The notes: generated by a model not told the origin, from the sequence alone. A stretch of 13,356 nucleotides of DNA from an uncultured Megasphaera sp. (GCA_902464195.1 CABQJB010000038.1:1-13356); one strand, 5' to 3'; counted from the first letter of the stretch, positions 1 to 8,518 are shown. Numbers and translations: made by a program.

Positions 1-722
1 CCTTCCTGATCCTGGTTGTGACCGTCGTCGTCGGCCTGTTGTCGACACTCCTGGCTATCCGGGCAGCCGACCGCATCGTCCGGCCCCTGCAGTCCATCAG
101 TGCTGCCGCACGCCGCCTGGGCCGCGGCGAATATGACCAGCCTTTGGACAGTACGGCTCAAGACGAAATCGGGCGGCTCGCCGGCCACATGAACGATACG
201 ATGGAACGGATGCGCAAATACGTCGGTGCCATGCAGAAACAGGCCTATCAGGATGAACTGACGGCTGTCAAGAACGTCGCTGCCTACGACAAGAAGGTAT
301 ATGATCTCAACCAGAAAATCGCCGCCGGCCGGGCTGCCTTTGCGGTAGTCATGGTCGATTTGAACCAGCTCAAGGATGTCAACGACCGCTTTGGCCACGA
401 AAAGGGGAACATCGCCCTGCAGTGCCTGTGCCAGGCTGTCTGCCACATCTACAAGCACAGCCCGGTCTACCGCATCGGCGGCGACGAATTCGTCGTCATC
501 CTCGAAGGCGAGGACTATAATCATCGGGATGCCTTGTTTCGGCAGGTCCGGGCCTTTGAACGCATCCGCGACCTAAATGCCGCCCAGCCGTGGACGCAGC
601 TTGCCGCCTCCGTAGGTATGGCCGTCTATGACAAGACGCGCGACGTGACCTACCAGGCCGTCTTCAACCGGGCCGACACCAAGATGTACGAACAGAAACA
701 GCACCTGGCACCGCGGACGTGA
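1..722 (+). CDS. HAMP-GGDEF diguanylate cyclase, 3' part (5' end outside window)
   Basis: Open from the left edge in the frame beginning at base 3, so the N-terminus is missing. The visible protein starts inside a hydrophobic membrane helix (bases 3-60). A HAMP linker follows (roughly 60-225, with RIVRPLQSIS and a DEIGRLAGHMND second helix), then a GGDEF domain (about 245-710). The domain has the DLNQLKDVNDRFGHEKGN nucleotide/metal-binding segment and an intact GGDEF signature at 477-491, so it should make cyclic di-GMP from two GTP. The usual I-site RxxD five residues before GGDEF reads YKHS, so classical product inhibition is probably absent. The missing N-terminus is probably an extracytoplasmic sensor domain (inferred). 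No terminator is seen after its TGA stop; the next promoter lies about 35 bases downstream. Nothing links it functionally to the Wadjet genes. Confidence 0.93.
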   Translation, partial: FLILVVTVVVGLLSTLLAIRAADRIVRPLQSISAAARRLGRGEYDQPLDSTAQDEIGRLAGHMNDTMERMRKYVGAMQKQAYQDELTAVKNVAAYDKKVYDLNQKIAAGRAAFAVVMVDLNQLKDVNDRFGHEKGNIALQCLCQAVCHIYKHSPVYRIGGDEFVVILEGEDYNHRDALFRQVRAFERIRDLNAAQPWTQLAASVGMAVYDKTRDVTYQAVFNRADTKMYEQKQHLAPRT

Positions 723-756
723 TTTGGCAAAACAGTAGTATTGGCTGTCAGAACTA

Positions 757-765
757 TGCTATAAT
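757..765 (+). promoter_or_regulatory. Extended -10 promoter for the jet operon
   Basis: TGCTATAAT combines a perfect TATAAT hexamer (760-765) with an upstream TG, a strong extended -10 element. No good -35 sits at 17 bases upstream (AGTATT at 737-742); TTGGCT at 741-746 is only 13 bases away. Extended -10 promoters often do without a -35. Expected transcript start is near 772, giving a leader of about 28 bases before the GTG at 800. Its presence separates the jet operon from the upstream GGDEF gene. Confidence 0.7.
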
Positions 766-784
766 AGAATACAATAATCATGGC

Positions 785-796
785 AAAGGGGAGAGG
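785..796 (+). promoter_or_regulatory. Ribosome binding site that fixes the jetD start
   Basis: AAAGGGGAGAGG lies four to seven bases before GTG at 800, which is in the jetD frame. The nearby ATG at 804 and TTG at 798 are out of frame. A GTG at 719 is in frame and overlaps the preceding stop, but it has no Shine-Dalgarno site and lies upstream of the promoter. Confidence 0.7.
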
Positions 797-799
797 CTT

Positions 800-1837
800 G
801 TGGATGATACAGATGTAGCGGCTGTGCGCCGGTTCTTACAGGATTATCCGAAAAAGACGGTAGACCTCGATGTCCTGCAGGCTGCCTTTGCGTCTTGGGA
901 TTACGACCGCTTCCGCCCGGCCGTAGCCGCCCTGCTGGATGACGGCAGCCTAATTGCAGTCCGCGCTGGCGGCGTCGATTTCAGCGGCCTGCCGCGGCGT
1001 CTCAAGCGGGTGCCGGCTAAGCTCTTTGCGTCGGTATCAGTGATCCAGGCCGAAGCCATCCGCCTGGCCTTGTCGGAAAAGCTCGATTTTTCTTTCTACT
1101 ACGAACAGCCTTTGAAAATTTGGAAGGCCGATTTGCCGTATATCGAAAAACTGAGTGCCTGGCTGGCTCGGGACATAGGGGAAAAGGCTTCATTGCAGCA
1201 GCGTTCGTGGGATATTTTTGCCGATGAGAAATATCTCCTCGGACCGGGAGCGGCTTTGTTGAAACGAGTGGGACTGACAACAGCTGACTTAGGCATCTGT
1301 GACCAGCCGGATCCGCTCATGATGGCCATCCATCCCGGCCATTTACAACAGTCCGTCTGCCACCATCTGGTCGTCGAGAATAAGGCCCCTTATGGCCGCC
1401 TCATACCTCATCTGGCAGAGAGCCGACTGACGTCGCTCATCTTTGGCGGTGGCTGGAAAATCGCTGCCAATCTGGATCAGCTTCCTCAGCAGTGCGGCTG
1501 TCCCGGCGCCCGTCACGTCGTCTGGTACTTCGGCGACTTCGACTGGGAAGGACTGCGCATCTGGCAGGCTGCAGCCAGGGCGGAAACGGTGGAAGTCCGC
1601 CTGGCCGTCCCTTTTTATGAAGCCTTCCTGACTTATGAGTCCCCGCAGGGGAAAGAAAATCAGCAGCGCGAAGAATCGGTGTGGCCGCCCTTTGCCGCTG
1701 CCGTCGGCGAAAGCCAGGCCCGTATATTCCGGGACATCTTGGACAGCGGCCGTTATTACCCCCAGGAAGCCCTGACCGAAAGAGACCTCATCAGGGCATT
1801 AAAGGAGACATTACATGGAATTAGAACATTTTTCTGA
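800..1837 (+). CDS. jetD: Wadjet nuclease subunit JetD (DUF3322/DUF2220, Toprim fold)
   Basis: A protein of 345 residues from GTG 800. In Wadjet, JetD is the endonuclease, related to the Toprim part of topoisomerase VI/Spo11, that cuts circular DNA trapped by JetABC. The C-terminal half shows the expected metal-binding Toprim residues: Glu193 in VVENKAPY, and Asp246 and Asp248 in GDFDWEG. A glycine-rich FGGGWK lies at 215-220. The N-terminal half (about 1-150) is a helical, winged-helix-like region (DUF3322-like) expected to contact DNA or the SMC complex. The 3' end overlaps jetA by 23 bases, so translation is probably coupled. Placing the nuclease gene first differs from the A-B-C-D order that gives the family its letters. 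The length is slightly short but no catalytic residue is missing. Confidence 0.87.
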   Translation: MDDTDVAAVRRFLQDYPKKTVDLDVLQAAFASWDYDRFRPAVAALLDDGSLIAVRAGGVDFSGLPRRLKRVPAKLFASVSVIQAEAIRLALSEKLDFSFYYEQPLKIWKADLPYIEKLSAWLARDIGEKASLQQRSWDIFADEKYLLGPGAALLKRVGLTTADLGICDQPDPLMMAIHPGHLQQSVCHHLVVENKAPYGRLIPHLAESRLTSLIFGGGWKIAANLDQLPQQCGCPGARHVVWYFGDFDWEGLRIWQAAARAETVEVRLAVPFYEAFLTYESPQGKENQQREESVWPPFAAAVGESQARIFRDILDSGRYYPQEALTERDLIRALKETLHGIRTFF

Positions 1838-3293
1838 ACGAATGCAGCGCATCTTGCTCATGGCACCCTTGTACCGCCTGGGCCGGCGTCGTTTCAAAGA
1901 CGCTCAGGGCCAGGAACGGTCGGGCATGGAACTGGGCCTGATGACGCTGCTTTTTTTCTTTGAACAAATGCTGGACGGCAAGAAAGATGCGGGCATCCGC
2001 AATCTGTCGGCCTTCCTGGCAGACCAGACGGGAGGGTGCCTCTTTGATGACGCCAAGGGCTATGAACAGCTGGCCCGGGACATCGTCGCCGTCTTCCGGC
2101 CGCCGACGGGCAAGCGCAACGAAGAAGTCTTTTTCGACTGGGACCAGGGAAAAGAAGTGCGGGCCCGCTATTCCTACCTGAAAGCGGACCGGGCCGACAT
2201 CCATTCGAACGAGCAGTATTACGTCCTCGATGAACAGGGACTGGAGCTCATTTTTGCGACGAAAGAATATTTCAACGAATACCAGTTGTCCATCAATCAG
2301 CTCATCCTGCGCAAACAGCTGGAAAAAGGCCAGTTCGTCCTGGCCCTGCGTCAGATCGAGGAAATGCGCCTCGACGTAGAGACCCTGCGCAGCCGCATGG
2401 CCCGTATCCGCCAGGAAATCCACCGCAATATCGTCTCCGAAGAGACGCTGGCGCGGTACCGGAAAATCGTCGATGACCTCAACCAGCGCCTGAAAAGCGA
2501 AGAAGACGCCTTCAAAGAGCTGAAGGCCTTCGTCATCGAGACGCGGGACCGGATACGCAACAACGCCGATAAGGACCCGGAACGGCGGGCCTATGACAAT
2601 ATCCTGGAAGTCGAACGGCGCCTGGAATACGTCCACAGCCTGCACCGCAGCCTGCTCAAGGTCGGCATCGACCTGGGGACATCGGCCCTGGAAGCTGCCG
2701 AAGAGTCCCTGTATTTTACCGGCATCGACAGTTTCAATTACGAACAGGAAATCACGAGCCGCCTCTTTTCGTCGCCCTTGCCGGTGACGGCGGCCCGGCG
2801 CCTGGTCGAGCCCTTCCTGGAACTGCAGCAGTGCCGCGTCTGGTCGCTGCTGGACGTCTTCATGCCCCAGCGCCTGGAACGACTGGAACGGGAGAGCCGG
2901 CAGGAAGATTTCCCCGACGTCGACGATACGGAAGTGAGCGGCGAGAAGCTGGTCAACATCCAGAGCCATTATGTCGCCATCGTCCAGGCCCTGCTGGCCT
3001 TCCTCGGCGGCCGGACGGCGACGACCCTGGAGGCATTCTGCCAGTACCTGGAAGATACAGCCCCTGATTTATGCCGGAAAAAGCAGTTCTATATCTTCTG
3101 GATGCTCATCCACCGCCGCCAGGTCCTCCATGTGAGCGCTGACCTGGCCGGTACGGAATCGGTCTATGCGGCCATTCCCGAAAAGTGTCCGCAGCTGGAA
3201 AGCCTGCAGGCCGTCGAAACGGAAGGGACCGTAGATATCCTGGATTATACGATCAGTAATATGGAAATAGAGGTGACAGTCCATGCTGGATAA
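1815..3293 (+). CDS. jetA: Wadjet kleisin-like subunit JetA (DUF5716-like)
   Basis: A protein of 492 residues. ATG 1815 is preceded by AAAGGAG at 1801-1807, inside the end of jetD. By context and family resemblance it is the MukF/kleisin-like subunit that bridges the two JetC heads and binds JetB. The N-terminal part (about 1-110) is a helical, winged-helix-like region (LMAPLYRLGRRRF, then hydrophobic FFFEQM). Residues about 165-270 are highly charged and heptad-like, predicted coiled coil (for example QIEEMRLDVETLRSRMARIRQ within one run of helix). The C-terminal part (about 370-490) is again globular. No catalytic motif is visible, as expected for a kleisin. The sequence is too divergent from MukF to name by eye alone; the identification leans on its place between jetD and jetB/jetC. 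Confidence 0.8.
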   Translation: MELEHFSERMQRILLMAPLYRLGRRRFKDAQGQERSGMELGLMTLLFFFEQMLDGKKDAGIRNLSAFLADQTGGCLFDDAKGYEQLARDIVAVFRPPTGKRNEEVFFDWDQGKEVRARYSYLKADRADIHSNEQYYVLDEQGLELIFATKEYFNEYQLSINQLILRKQLEKGQFVLALRQIEEMRLDVETLRSRMARIRQEIHRNIVSEETLARYRKIVDDLNQRLKSEEDAFKELKAFVIETRDRIRNNADKDPERRAYDNILEVERRLEYVHSLHRSLLKVGIDLGTSALEAAEESLYFTGIDSFNYEQEITSRLFSSPLPVTAARRLVEPFLELQQCRVWSLLDVFMPQRLERLERESRQEDFPDVDDTEVSGEKLVNIQSHYVAIVQALLAFLGGRTATTLEAFCQYLEDTAPDLCRKKQFYIFWMLIHRRQVLHVSADLAGTESVYAAIPEKCPQLESLQAVETEGTVDILDYTISNMEIEVTVHAG

Positions 3294-4029
3294 CAAGAAA
3301 ATGATGGCCGCCTTCGATATTTATGCCCGCCTGGCCGCGAACGGTGAAGTCCATAAACTCGATGTGCCCTTGTATTGGGAAGACGAAGACATTGCCGGCC
3401 AGGTAGAAATCTATGCCCGCCACGTCAAATGCGTCCTCGTGACCGATGCCGATACGCTGTATCTCCTGCCGGCGGCTGTCGATTCGCCCTTCCACATCAG
3501 CAACGATCAGTTCAAGAAGAAATATATGACCGCCAAGTCGGTCAATATGGATATTTATCTTATGTATATGGCCATCATCGTCCTTTTCGGCTGTTTCTAC
3601 GACAGCTATCAGTCCGATGAGCCCAACGATTTCGTCACCATGCCGCTCTGGCTGGAAGCCATGGACAGCCGCATCGAATCCCTGCGCCACCACGACGAAG
3701 CGGTCCTGCGCGAAGCCGAAGGAGACTGCAATTTCAACTGGCTGGCCCTGATGCAGAAGTGGAGCGACATGGACAGCCTCAAGGAGACGGCGAAGAAACA
3801 GGATGCCCGGACGAACAGCCGCCTGAGTTTTCTCAACATGACCAAGGCCTTCCTCGTCCATCAGCACCTGGTCCGGGAAATCGGCGAAGGTGAAATGGAA
3901 CTGACCACCAAGGCCCGGGCCATTTTTGCCCATTATTTCATGGAATCGGCCTATAATCATGGTATCCTCGATTTCATGTATGACTTAGAACAGCGGAAAG
4001 GAGATAATCCCCATGCCCTCCATCAGTAG
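3283..4029 (+). CDS. jetB: Wadjet MukE/KITE-like subunit JetB (DUF6063-like)
   Basis: A protein of 248 residues. ATG 3283 has GAGGTGA at 3270-3276 in front of it. The gene overlaps jetA by 11 bases and jetC by 17. It should be the KITE (tandem winged-helix) partner that binds the JetA kleisin in the SMC complex. Visible features agree with that: a mostly helical, acidic, soluble protein; an N-terminal helix with KKMMAAFDIYARLAANGEV, typical of a winged-helix start; a beta-strand-rich stretch near residues 28-70; and a C-terminal segment (FMYDLEQRKGDN) ending in a polar tail. It has no catalytic motif, signal peptide or coiled coil. The assignment is mainly by position and size within a recognisable Wadjet operon. 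Confidence 0.77.
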   Translation: MLDNKKMMAAFDIYARLAANGEVHKLDVPLYWEDEDIAGQVEIYARHVKCVLVTDADTLYLLPAAVDSPFHISNDQFKKKYMTAKSVNMDIYLMYMAIIVLFGCFYDSYQSDEPNDFVTMPLWLEAMDSRIESLRHHDEAVLREAEGDCNFNWLALMQKWSDMDSLKETAKKQDARTNSRLSFLNMTKAFLVHQHLVREIGEGEMELTTKARAIFAHYFMESAYNHGILDFMYDLEQRKGDNPHALHQ

Positions 4030-7000
4030 AATCCGTTTCACCAATGTCGTCTATGACAACGGCCACAAACGCTATATCGACACGACCTTCCGCTTTGACG
4101 GCTATAATGGCATCTTGCTCCTGGAAAATGGCGCCGGCAAGACCGTCTTCGTCCAGACCCTGATCCAGGCCGTCCTGCCGCGCAAGACTGTGGCCCAGCG
4201 CAAAATCCAGGAAACGCTGCAGCTGAACAATGCCATCGCCCACATTGCCGTCGAATGGATCCTCGAAGACCAGCCACGGCGCTATGCCCTGACGGCCGTA
4301 TCCCTTTTCATAAACAGCAAGGAACAGCTGGCCAGTCAGGAGTTCGCCCTGGAATATACGCCGTCATCCCAGGTCCGTCTGGATACGCTGCCCTTTGTGC
4401 GTCGCGAGAAGGGCAAGGCCCGGCCGGCGACGAAAGAAGAAATGGCGTCGTATTTCCGCGGCGTCGCCGAGCACACCATGGCAGCCCGTTTCTTTTCCGA
4501 AAACGATACGCTCACGGCTTATGGCCAGTACCTGGAAGAGCACTTCAAGATCATCCCGTCGGAATGGAACAAGATTGCCGCCATCAATGAAACGGAAGGC
4601 GGTGTCGAAGGCTATTTTGAGAATTGCCGCACGACGAGCGAACTCGTAGACCGGCTGCTCATCCCGACGGTAGAAGAAGGCTGCCTGGCCGCTTCCGGCT
4701 CCCAGACGGGCAATGGCTTCGCCGAACTCTTTGAAAGCCAGCGGGACCATGTGAAACAGCAGCTGCGCCTGGAAAAGCGCATTGATGAAATGCAGGGTGT
4801 CCTGAAACAGCTCGAAGCCTATACGGCTGTACAGAAGACCTGTTTCGATGCCGAAGAAGGCCTGCGCGCGCTGAACAGCCGCTTGCGGACCTATTATGGC
4901 CGCGTCTGCCGGGACGAAACGGCGCGGCACGATGAAGAAGGGGCCTTGAAGGAAGAACAGGCCGCCCTGGCCGCCCGCCAGGCCGAAACAGAACGCCTCC
5001 TGGCCGCCTGTGATGTCGTCGAAGCCAAGGAAAACTGTGATGCAGCCCGCACAGCCAGCGACAGTGCCGAACAGCACTTCCAGCAGGCCGAGACGGAACG
5101 CCTGGCCAATATCCGGGAATGGCAGAATCTGACCTTGAGCCGTTACAAGCGGGACCGGGCCCATACGGAAGCCCTCCTGGCTGACCGGCAGCAGGCCCTG
5201 GCCAGTCTGGAAGCCGATGCGGCTACGCAGCAGCTGCTGGCTGATCTGAAGCAGAACAGTGCCGCCCTTCACGGCTGGTTCTGTCAGGCCGAAGCGAAGG
5301 AGCAGGAAAACCTGAAGCAGACGGCCGAAGCCATGGAACACGTGCGCCAGCAGCAAGACAGTGTCAAGGCGGAACAGGAAAAGCAGGAAGCAGCTTACCA
5401 CCGTATCCTCAGTGACGTCAAAAGCGGCGAAGGCCAGATTCGGGAACTCCTGCGGCAGCAGGAAAAAATGGAAAAGGAACTCTTTGCCGATTCGGTCCAT
5501 CAAGAAGCAGCCGACGTCCAGCGGCGCTGGCAGCGGGACCTGGCCCAGGTCCGCCAGGAAGCGGCAGGCTATGAAAAGAACCAGGCCTTTTATGAAGAAG
5601 AAGGCCGTAAGGCCGCCGCTTTCATCGCACCGGCCGAAAAGGAAGAGGCGGCACGACAGCAGGAATTGTGGCAGCTGGGCCTGGCCTTGAGCCAGACCGA
5701 CACGCTGGCCAGAAATCTCCTGGACCGGCTGCAGCAGTGGCCGCACTGTGCCAATATCGCCGATGATACGGCCAGCCTCTACCGCCGCTCCGATGCCCTT
5801 TGCCAGCAGGCCGGTGATGATTTGGTCACGCTGGAAGCGCGGCGCCGTGACTTGGACCTGGCCCGCCGCCGGGCGCACCGCTGGCTCGATATTTATGGCA
5901 GTCAGGACCAGTTCCTGGCCGACCCGGTCCTGGCCGATAAAATCGATGCCTGGAGCGGTGATTTCCTCTATCTCAAGAGCGGTGCCGAACTGTTCCGCAC
6001 GTACAGCGAAACGGCAGAAGGCGGCGCCGAAGGCCTGTACAGCCGCTATCCGTTCTGGGCGGCGTCGGTCGTAACGACGACCGATGAACTGCCGCAGCTT
6101 TTGAGCCGATTGGAAAAAGCAGGACGTGACTTTTTCCAGCCCGTCTTCGTCCTGACCGAAGTCGAAGTGCGCCGTCTCGTCTCTGGTCAGAGCCAGCCCT
6201 TGCCGACGCGCCAGGTCGTACCGGCTTATTGGCAGAACATCCTGCCCGAAGCCTTATCGTCGTGGCTGGAGGCCCTGCGGACCGGTGCCAGCCGTGCCGA
6301 CGCGGCCATGGCCGAAAACGACCGGGACCTGACGGCCCTGCGGCCGCTCCTCAGCGATTTACAGACTTTTTATGAAAGCCAGCCTTTCAGCCAGTACCGC
6401 GACCGCCTGGGAAGACAGGGCCAGCTCCAGGAAGAAAGTGAGCGCTGCCAGCGGCGCCTGGACGAAGCCCGCCAGACGGTGGAACAGTGCCGGCAGAGCG
6501 TCGAACTCTACCGCAGCCGCCTGGCTGCGGCCCGCCAGCAGGAAGCGAAGCTCGCCGCCAGCCTTCAGCGGCTGGGGGACTATTTGGAATTACAGCAGCA
6601 GCATCGGGCTATCTTGGAAAAGAACGGCCAGCTCATGAAAGAGGCCGACGAACGGCAGCATACGCTTACCGGCCTGGCCCGGGAAGCCGGCCGCCTGCAG
6701 GCCCAGTATGAAGAAAGACTGCGCCAGTACAGCCGCATCGAAACGCGCTGCAGCCAGCTGAAGCAGACCTTATACTGGTCGGAAGTCCAAGATGCTGAAG
6801 CCGTCCCGGACGGACGGGACTATGACGTCCTGGCCGAAGAACGGCGCCGCCTCAAGAGCCGCCTCGATGGGGCCAATGAGAACCGGGGCCGCCTGGAAGC
6901 CCAGATCGAAGGGGCCCGCCAGACAGCGGCCAAGCTGGCAGCCGATATGGAACGATTGCGCCAGTCGGCGGAGCTGCCTTTGGATGAGCACTTCGTTTAT

Positions 7001-8464
7001 CCCGATGATGGCGATGAGCGGGAAGCCGTCCTCCTGCGGGAACGGCCGGGCCTGGTCCAGGCTTGCCGGCTGGCCGATAAAGCCTGGCGGGCTGCCCGCT
7101 CGCAGTACGACCAGGCCGCAGGCCGTCTGAAGACGGAAGAAAACCGTTACCAGTCCCGCTATGAAGCCATGCCGGCCCTGGATGCCCCTGTCGCTATTGT
7201 CCGGGCCCAGGCTACGGAACTGGCTAAATCCCTGAAAGAGGCCGTGGCGACGGCGTCCCGGAAACAGCAGGCAGCCCAGGCCGAAGGCCGGAAATTAGCG
7301 GCTCTGCATCAGCAGCTGGCTGTGAAGAACGAACGCCTCCTCTTTGCCGCCGATGACGTGCCCGAAGGGCTCGTCGAAGGGTTGGAAGCCCTGCATACGG
7401 CCAAGGAACTGGCTCAAGCCGTCGTGCCCGTCCTGGAACAGGCCGAAGGCCTCCGCCAGGAAGTGGACGAACGGCGGAGCGCCTGCGACAAACAGCGGGA
7501 AACATTCCGGTCGTATTGTGAAACGGCCGTCGCCGATGTTAAGCTGCGCAGCAGTATCGTCGACGGTATCCGCTACAAGCGCGAATATACGGCATACCTG
7601 GAATGGCAGGACAAGAGCCGGGCCCGACTGGAACGGGTCATTTCCGTTTCCGAAGAAGAACGGAAGGGTCATTTTGCTCATTTGGAACACATGATCAACC
7701 ATATGATCCTGCACTTGCAGGACGTCTGCAACGGCCTGGGTGAACTGGCAGCCAAGACGCGCATCAAAATCGGCGAAACGACGAAGGATATTTTCCAGAT
7801 CCAGGTACCGCCCTGGCAGGAAGCGGCGGCCCGCACGTCGATCCGCACGTATCTCAACGATTTGACGGCCGAGCTCGATCAGGCTGACGACGAAGAAGAA
7901 GGGCAGGAAACGAAAGTCCGGGCCCTCTTGGAAAAGAAACTGCGGACCCAGCAGGTACTGCGCTGTATTTTCGGCCACCAGGCTATCAAGGTCCGCTGCC
8001 GCAAGGCGACGAGCGGCAATACCTTCTCGGAACGGCCATTTTCCTGGGAAGAATCGAACAAGTGGTCCGGCGGTGAAATGTGGAGCAAGAACATGGCCCT
8101 CTTCCTGGGCTGTCTCAATTATTTGTCGGAAAAGCGCTGCCATCTGCGCCGGGCCAAGTATAATACGCGCGTCGTCATTGCCGACAATCCCTTTGGCAAG
8201 GCATCGAGCGACCACGTCCTCAGCCCGGTCTTCTTCATCGCCAAACAGCTGGGCTTCCAGATCATCGCCTTGACGGCCCATCAGGAAGGCAGTTTCATCC
8301 GCAAGTATTTCCCCGTCGTCTACAGCTGCCGTTTCGCCGACATGGCCAACAAGAAGGGGAAAGTCCTGGTACCGGACAAAGAAATCAAGACGGCCTTCTT
8401 TGAAGAACACCATCCCGAAAGCCTGGCCCGTCTCGACGAGTACGAACAACTGGGATTGTTCTAA
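4013..8464 (+). CDS. jetC: Wadjet SMC-like ATPase JetC
   Basis: A protein of 1483 residues. ATG 4013 follows AAGGAG at 3998-4003. It should be the MukB-like motor that dimerises, binds ATP between its heads and extrudes DNA loops. The Walker A-type loop is LENGAGKT at 37-44. Two long charged coiled-coil arms flank a globular hinge-like region: roughly 245-570 and 765-1250, with the centre at about 575-760. The C-terminal head has the ABC signature WSGGE at 1351-1355, a Walker B strand VVIADNPFG at 1387-1395 and a switch His1423 in ALTAH. Two positions depart from the textbook SMC pattern: Leu37 where the first P-loop glycine is usual, and Asn1392 where the catalytic glutamate after the Walker B aspartate is usual. 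These may be family traits or may alter ATP hydrolysis. The reading frame is intact throughout. Confidence 0.9.
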   Translation: MPSISRIRFTNVVYDNGHKRYIDTTFRFDGYNGILLLENGAGKTVFVQTLIQAVLPRKTVAQRKIQETLQLNNAIAHIAVEWILEDQPRRYALTAVSLFINSKEQLASQEFALEYTPSSQVRLDTLPFVRREKGKARPATKEEMASYFRGVAEHTMAARFFSENDTLTAYGQYLEEHFKIIPSEWNKIAAINETEGGVEGYFENCRTTSELVDRLLIPTVEEGCLAASGSQTGNGFAELFESQRDHVKQQLRLEKRIDEMQGVLKQLEAYTAVQKTCFDAEEGLRALNSRLRTYYGRVCRDETARHDEEGALKEEQAALAARQAETERLLAACDVVEAKENCDAARTASDSAEQHFQQAETERLANIREWQNLTLSRYKRDRAHTEALLADRQQALASLEADAATQQLLADLKQNSAALHGWFCQAEAKEQENLKQTAEAMEHVRQQQDSVKAEQEKQEAAYHRILSDVKSGEGQIRELLRQQEKMEKELFADSVHQEAADVQRRWQRDLAQVRQEAAGYEKNQAFYEEEGRKAAAFIAPAEKEEAARQQELWQLGLALSQTDTLARNLLDRLQQWPHCANIADDTASLYRRSDALCQQAGDDLVTLEARRRDLDLARRRAHRWLDIYGSQDQFLADPVLADKIDAWSGDFLYLKSGAELFRTYSETAEGGAEGLYSRYPFWAASVVTTTDELPQLLSRLEKAGRDFFQPVFVLTEVEVRRLVSGQSQPLPTRQVVPAYWQNILPEALSSWLEALRTGASRADAAMAENDRDLTALRPLLSDLQTFYESQPFSQYRDRLGRQGQLQEESERCQRRLDEARQTVEQCRQSVELYRSRLAAARQQEAKLAASLQRLGDYLELQQQHRAILEKNGQLMKEADERQHTLTGLAREAGRLQAQYEERLRQYSRIETRCSQLKQTLYWSEVQDAEAVPDGRDYDVLAEERRRLKSRLDGANENRGRLEAQIEGARQTAAKLAADMERLRQSAELPLDEHFVYPDDGDEREAVLLRERPGLVQACRLADKAWRAARSQYDQAAGRLKTEENRYQSRYEAMPALDAPVAIVRAQATELAKSLKEAVATASRKQQAAQAEGRKLAALHQQLAVKNERLLFAADDVPEGLVEGLEALHTAKELAQAVVPVLEQAEGLRQEVDERRSACDKQRETFRSYCETAVADVKLRSSIVDGIRYKREYTAYLEWQDKSRARLERVISVSEEERKGHFAHLEHMINHMILHLQDVCNGLGELAAKTRIKIGETTKDIFQIQVPPWQEAAARTSIRTYLNDLTAELDQADDEEEGQETKVRALLEKKLRTQQVLRCIFGHQAIKVRCRKATSGNTFSERPFSWEESNKWSGGEMWSKNMALFLGCLNYLSEKRCHLRRAKYNTRVVIADNPFGKASSDHVLSPVFFIAKQLGFQIIALTAHQEGSFIRKYFPVVYSCRFADMANKKGKVLVPDKEIKTAFFEEHHPESLARLDEYEQLGLF

Positions 8465-8489
8465 GACCTGGGAAGCCAAAAGGGAAAGA

Positions 8490-8518
8490 TGTACAAAAAC
8501 GACAAAATGTGATACTAT
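8490..8518 (+). promoter_or_regulatory. Candidate promoter for the trk operon
   Basis: TGTACA (8490-8495) and TACTAT (8513-8518) are separated by 17 bases, each matching four of six consensus positions. The overlapping TGTGATACT (8508-8516) gives an extended -10 reading. Either predicts a start near 8523-8526, immediately before the GGGGCTG that begins the leader hairpin. No terminator is evident between jetC and this promoter, so some read-through from the jet operon is possible. Confidence 0.5.

Larger units (their letters stand above)
800..8464 (+). other. Wadjet (Jet) anti-plasmid defence operon, order jetD-jetA-jetB-jetC, type II-like
   Basis: Four genes follow one another with overlaps of 23 (D/A), 11 (A/B) and 17 (B/C) bases. 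Each start has a Shine-Dalgarno site inside the previous gene. The set matches the Wadjet composition: a DUF3322/DUF2220 Toprim nuclease, a kleisin-like subunit, a MukE/KITE-like subunit and an SMC-like ATPase. Wadjet complexes are known to extrude loops on circular DNA and to cleave small plasmids through JetD, limiting plasmid transformation. The type II-like label rests on recalled resemblance of JetA and JetB to the DUF5716 and DUF6063 families and on the large JetC. A profile search would settle the subtype. All four genes look intact. Confidence 0.88.

Noticed and set aside
719..799. Upstream GTG 719 as the jetD start
   Set aside because: No Shine-Dalgarno site, the extended -10 promoter falls inside it, and the added residues look like translated intergenic sequence. 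GTG 800 has a good ribosome site.
1821..2969. Long antisense open frame of 382 codons opposite jetA
   Set aside because: It lies opposite a well-supported gene. Codons in this genome strongly prefer C in third position, which keeps one antisense frame free of stops. No ribosome site and no recognisable motif.
4364..5878. Antisense open frame of 504 codons opposite jetC (and 413 codons at 7295-8536)
   Set aside because: Shadow of the Glu/Gln/Ala-rich coiled coil of JetC, which becomes Phe/Leu/Ala-rich on the other strand and mimics a membrane protein. No start signals.
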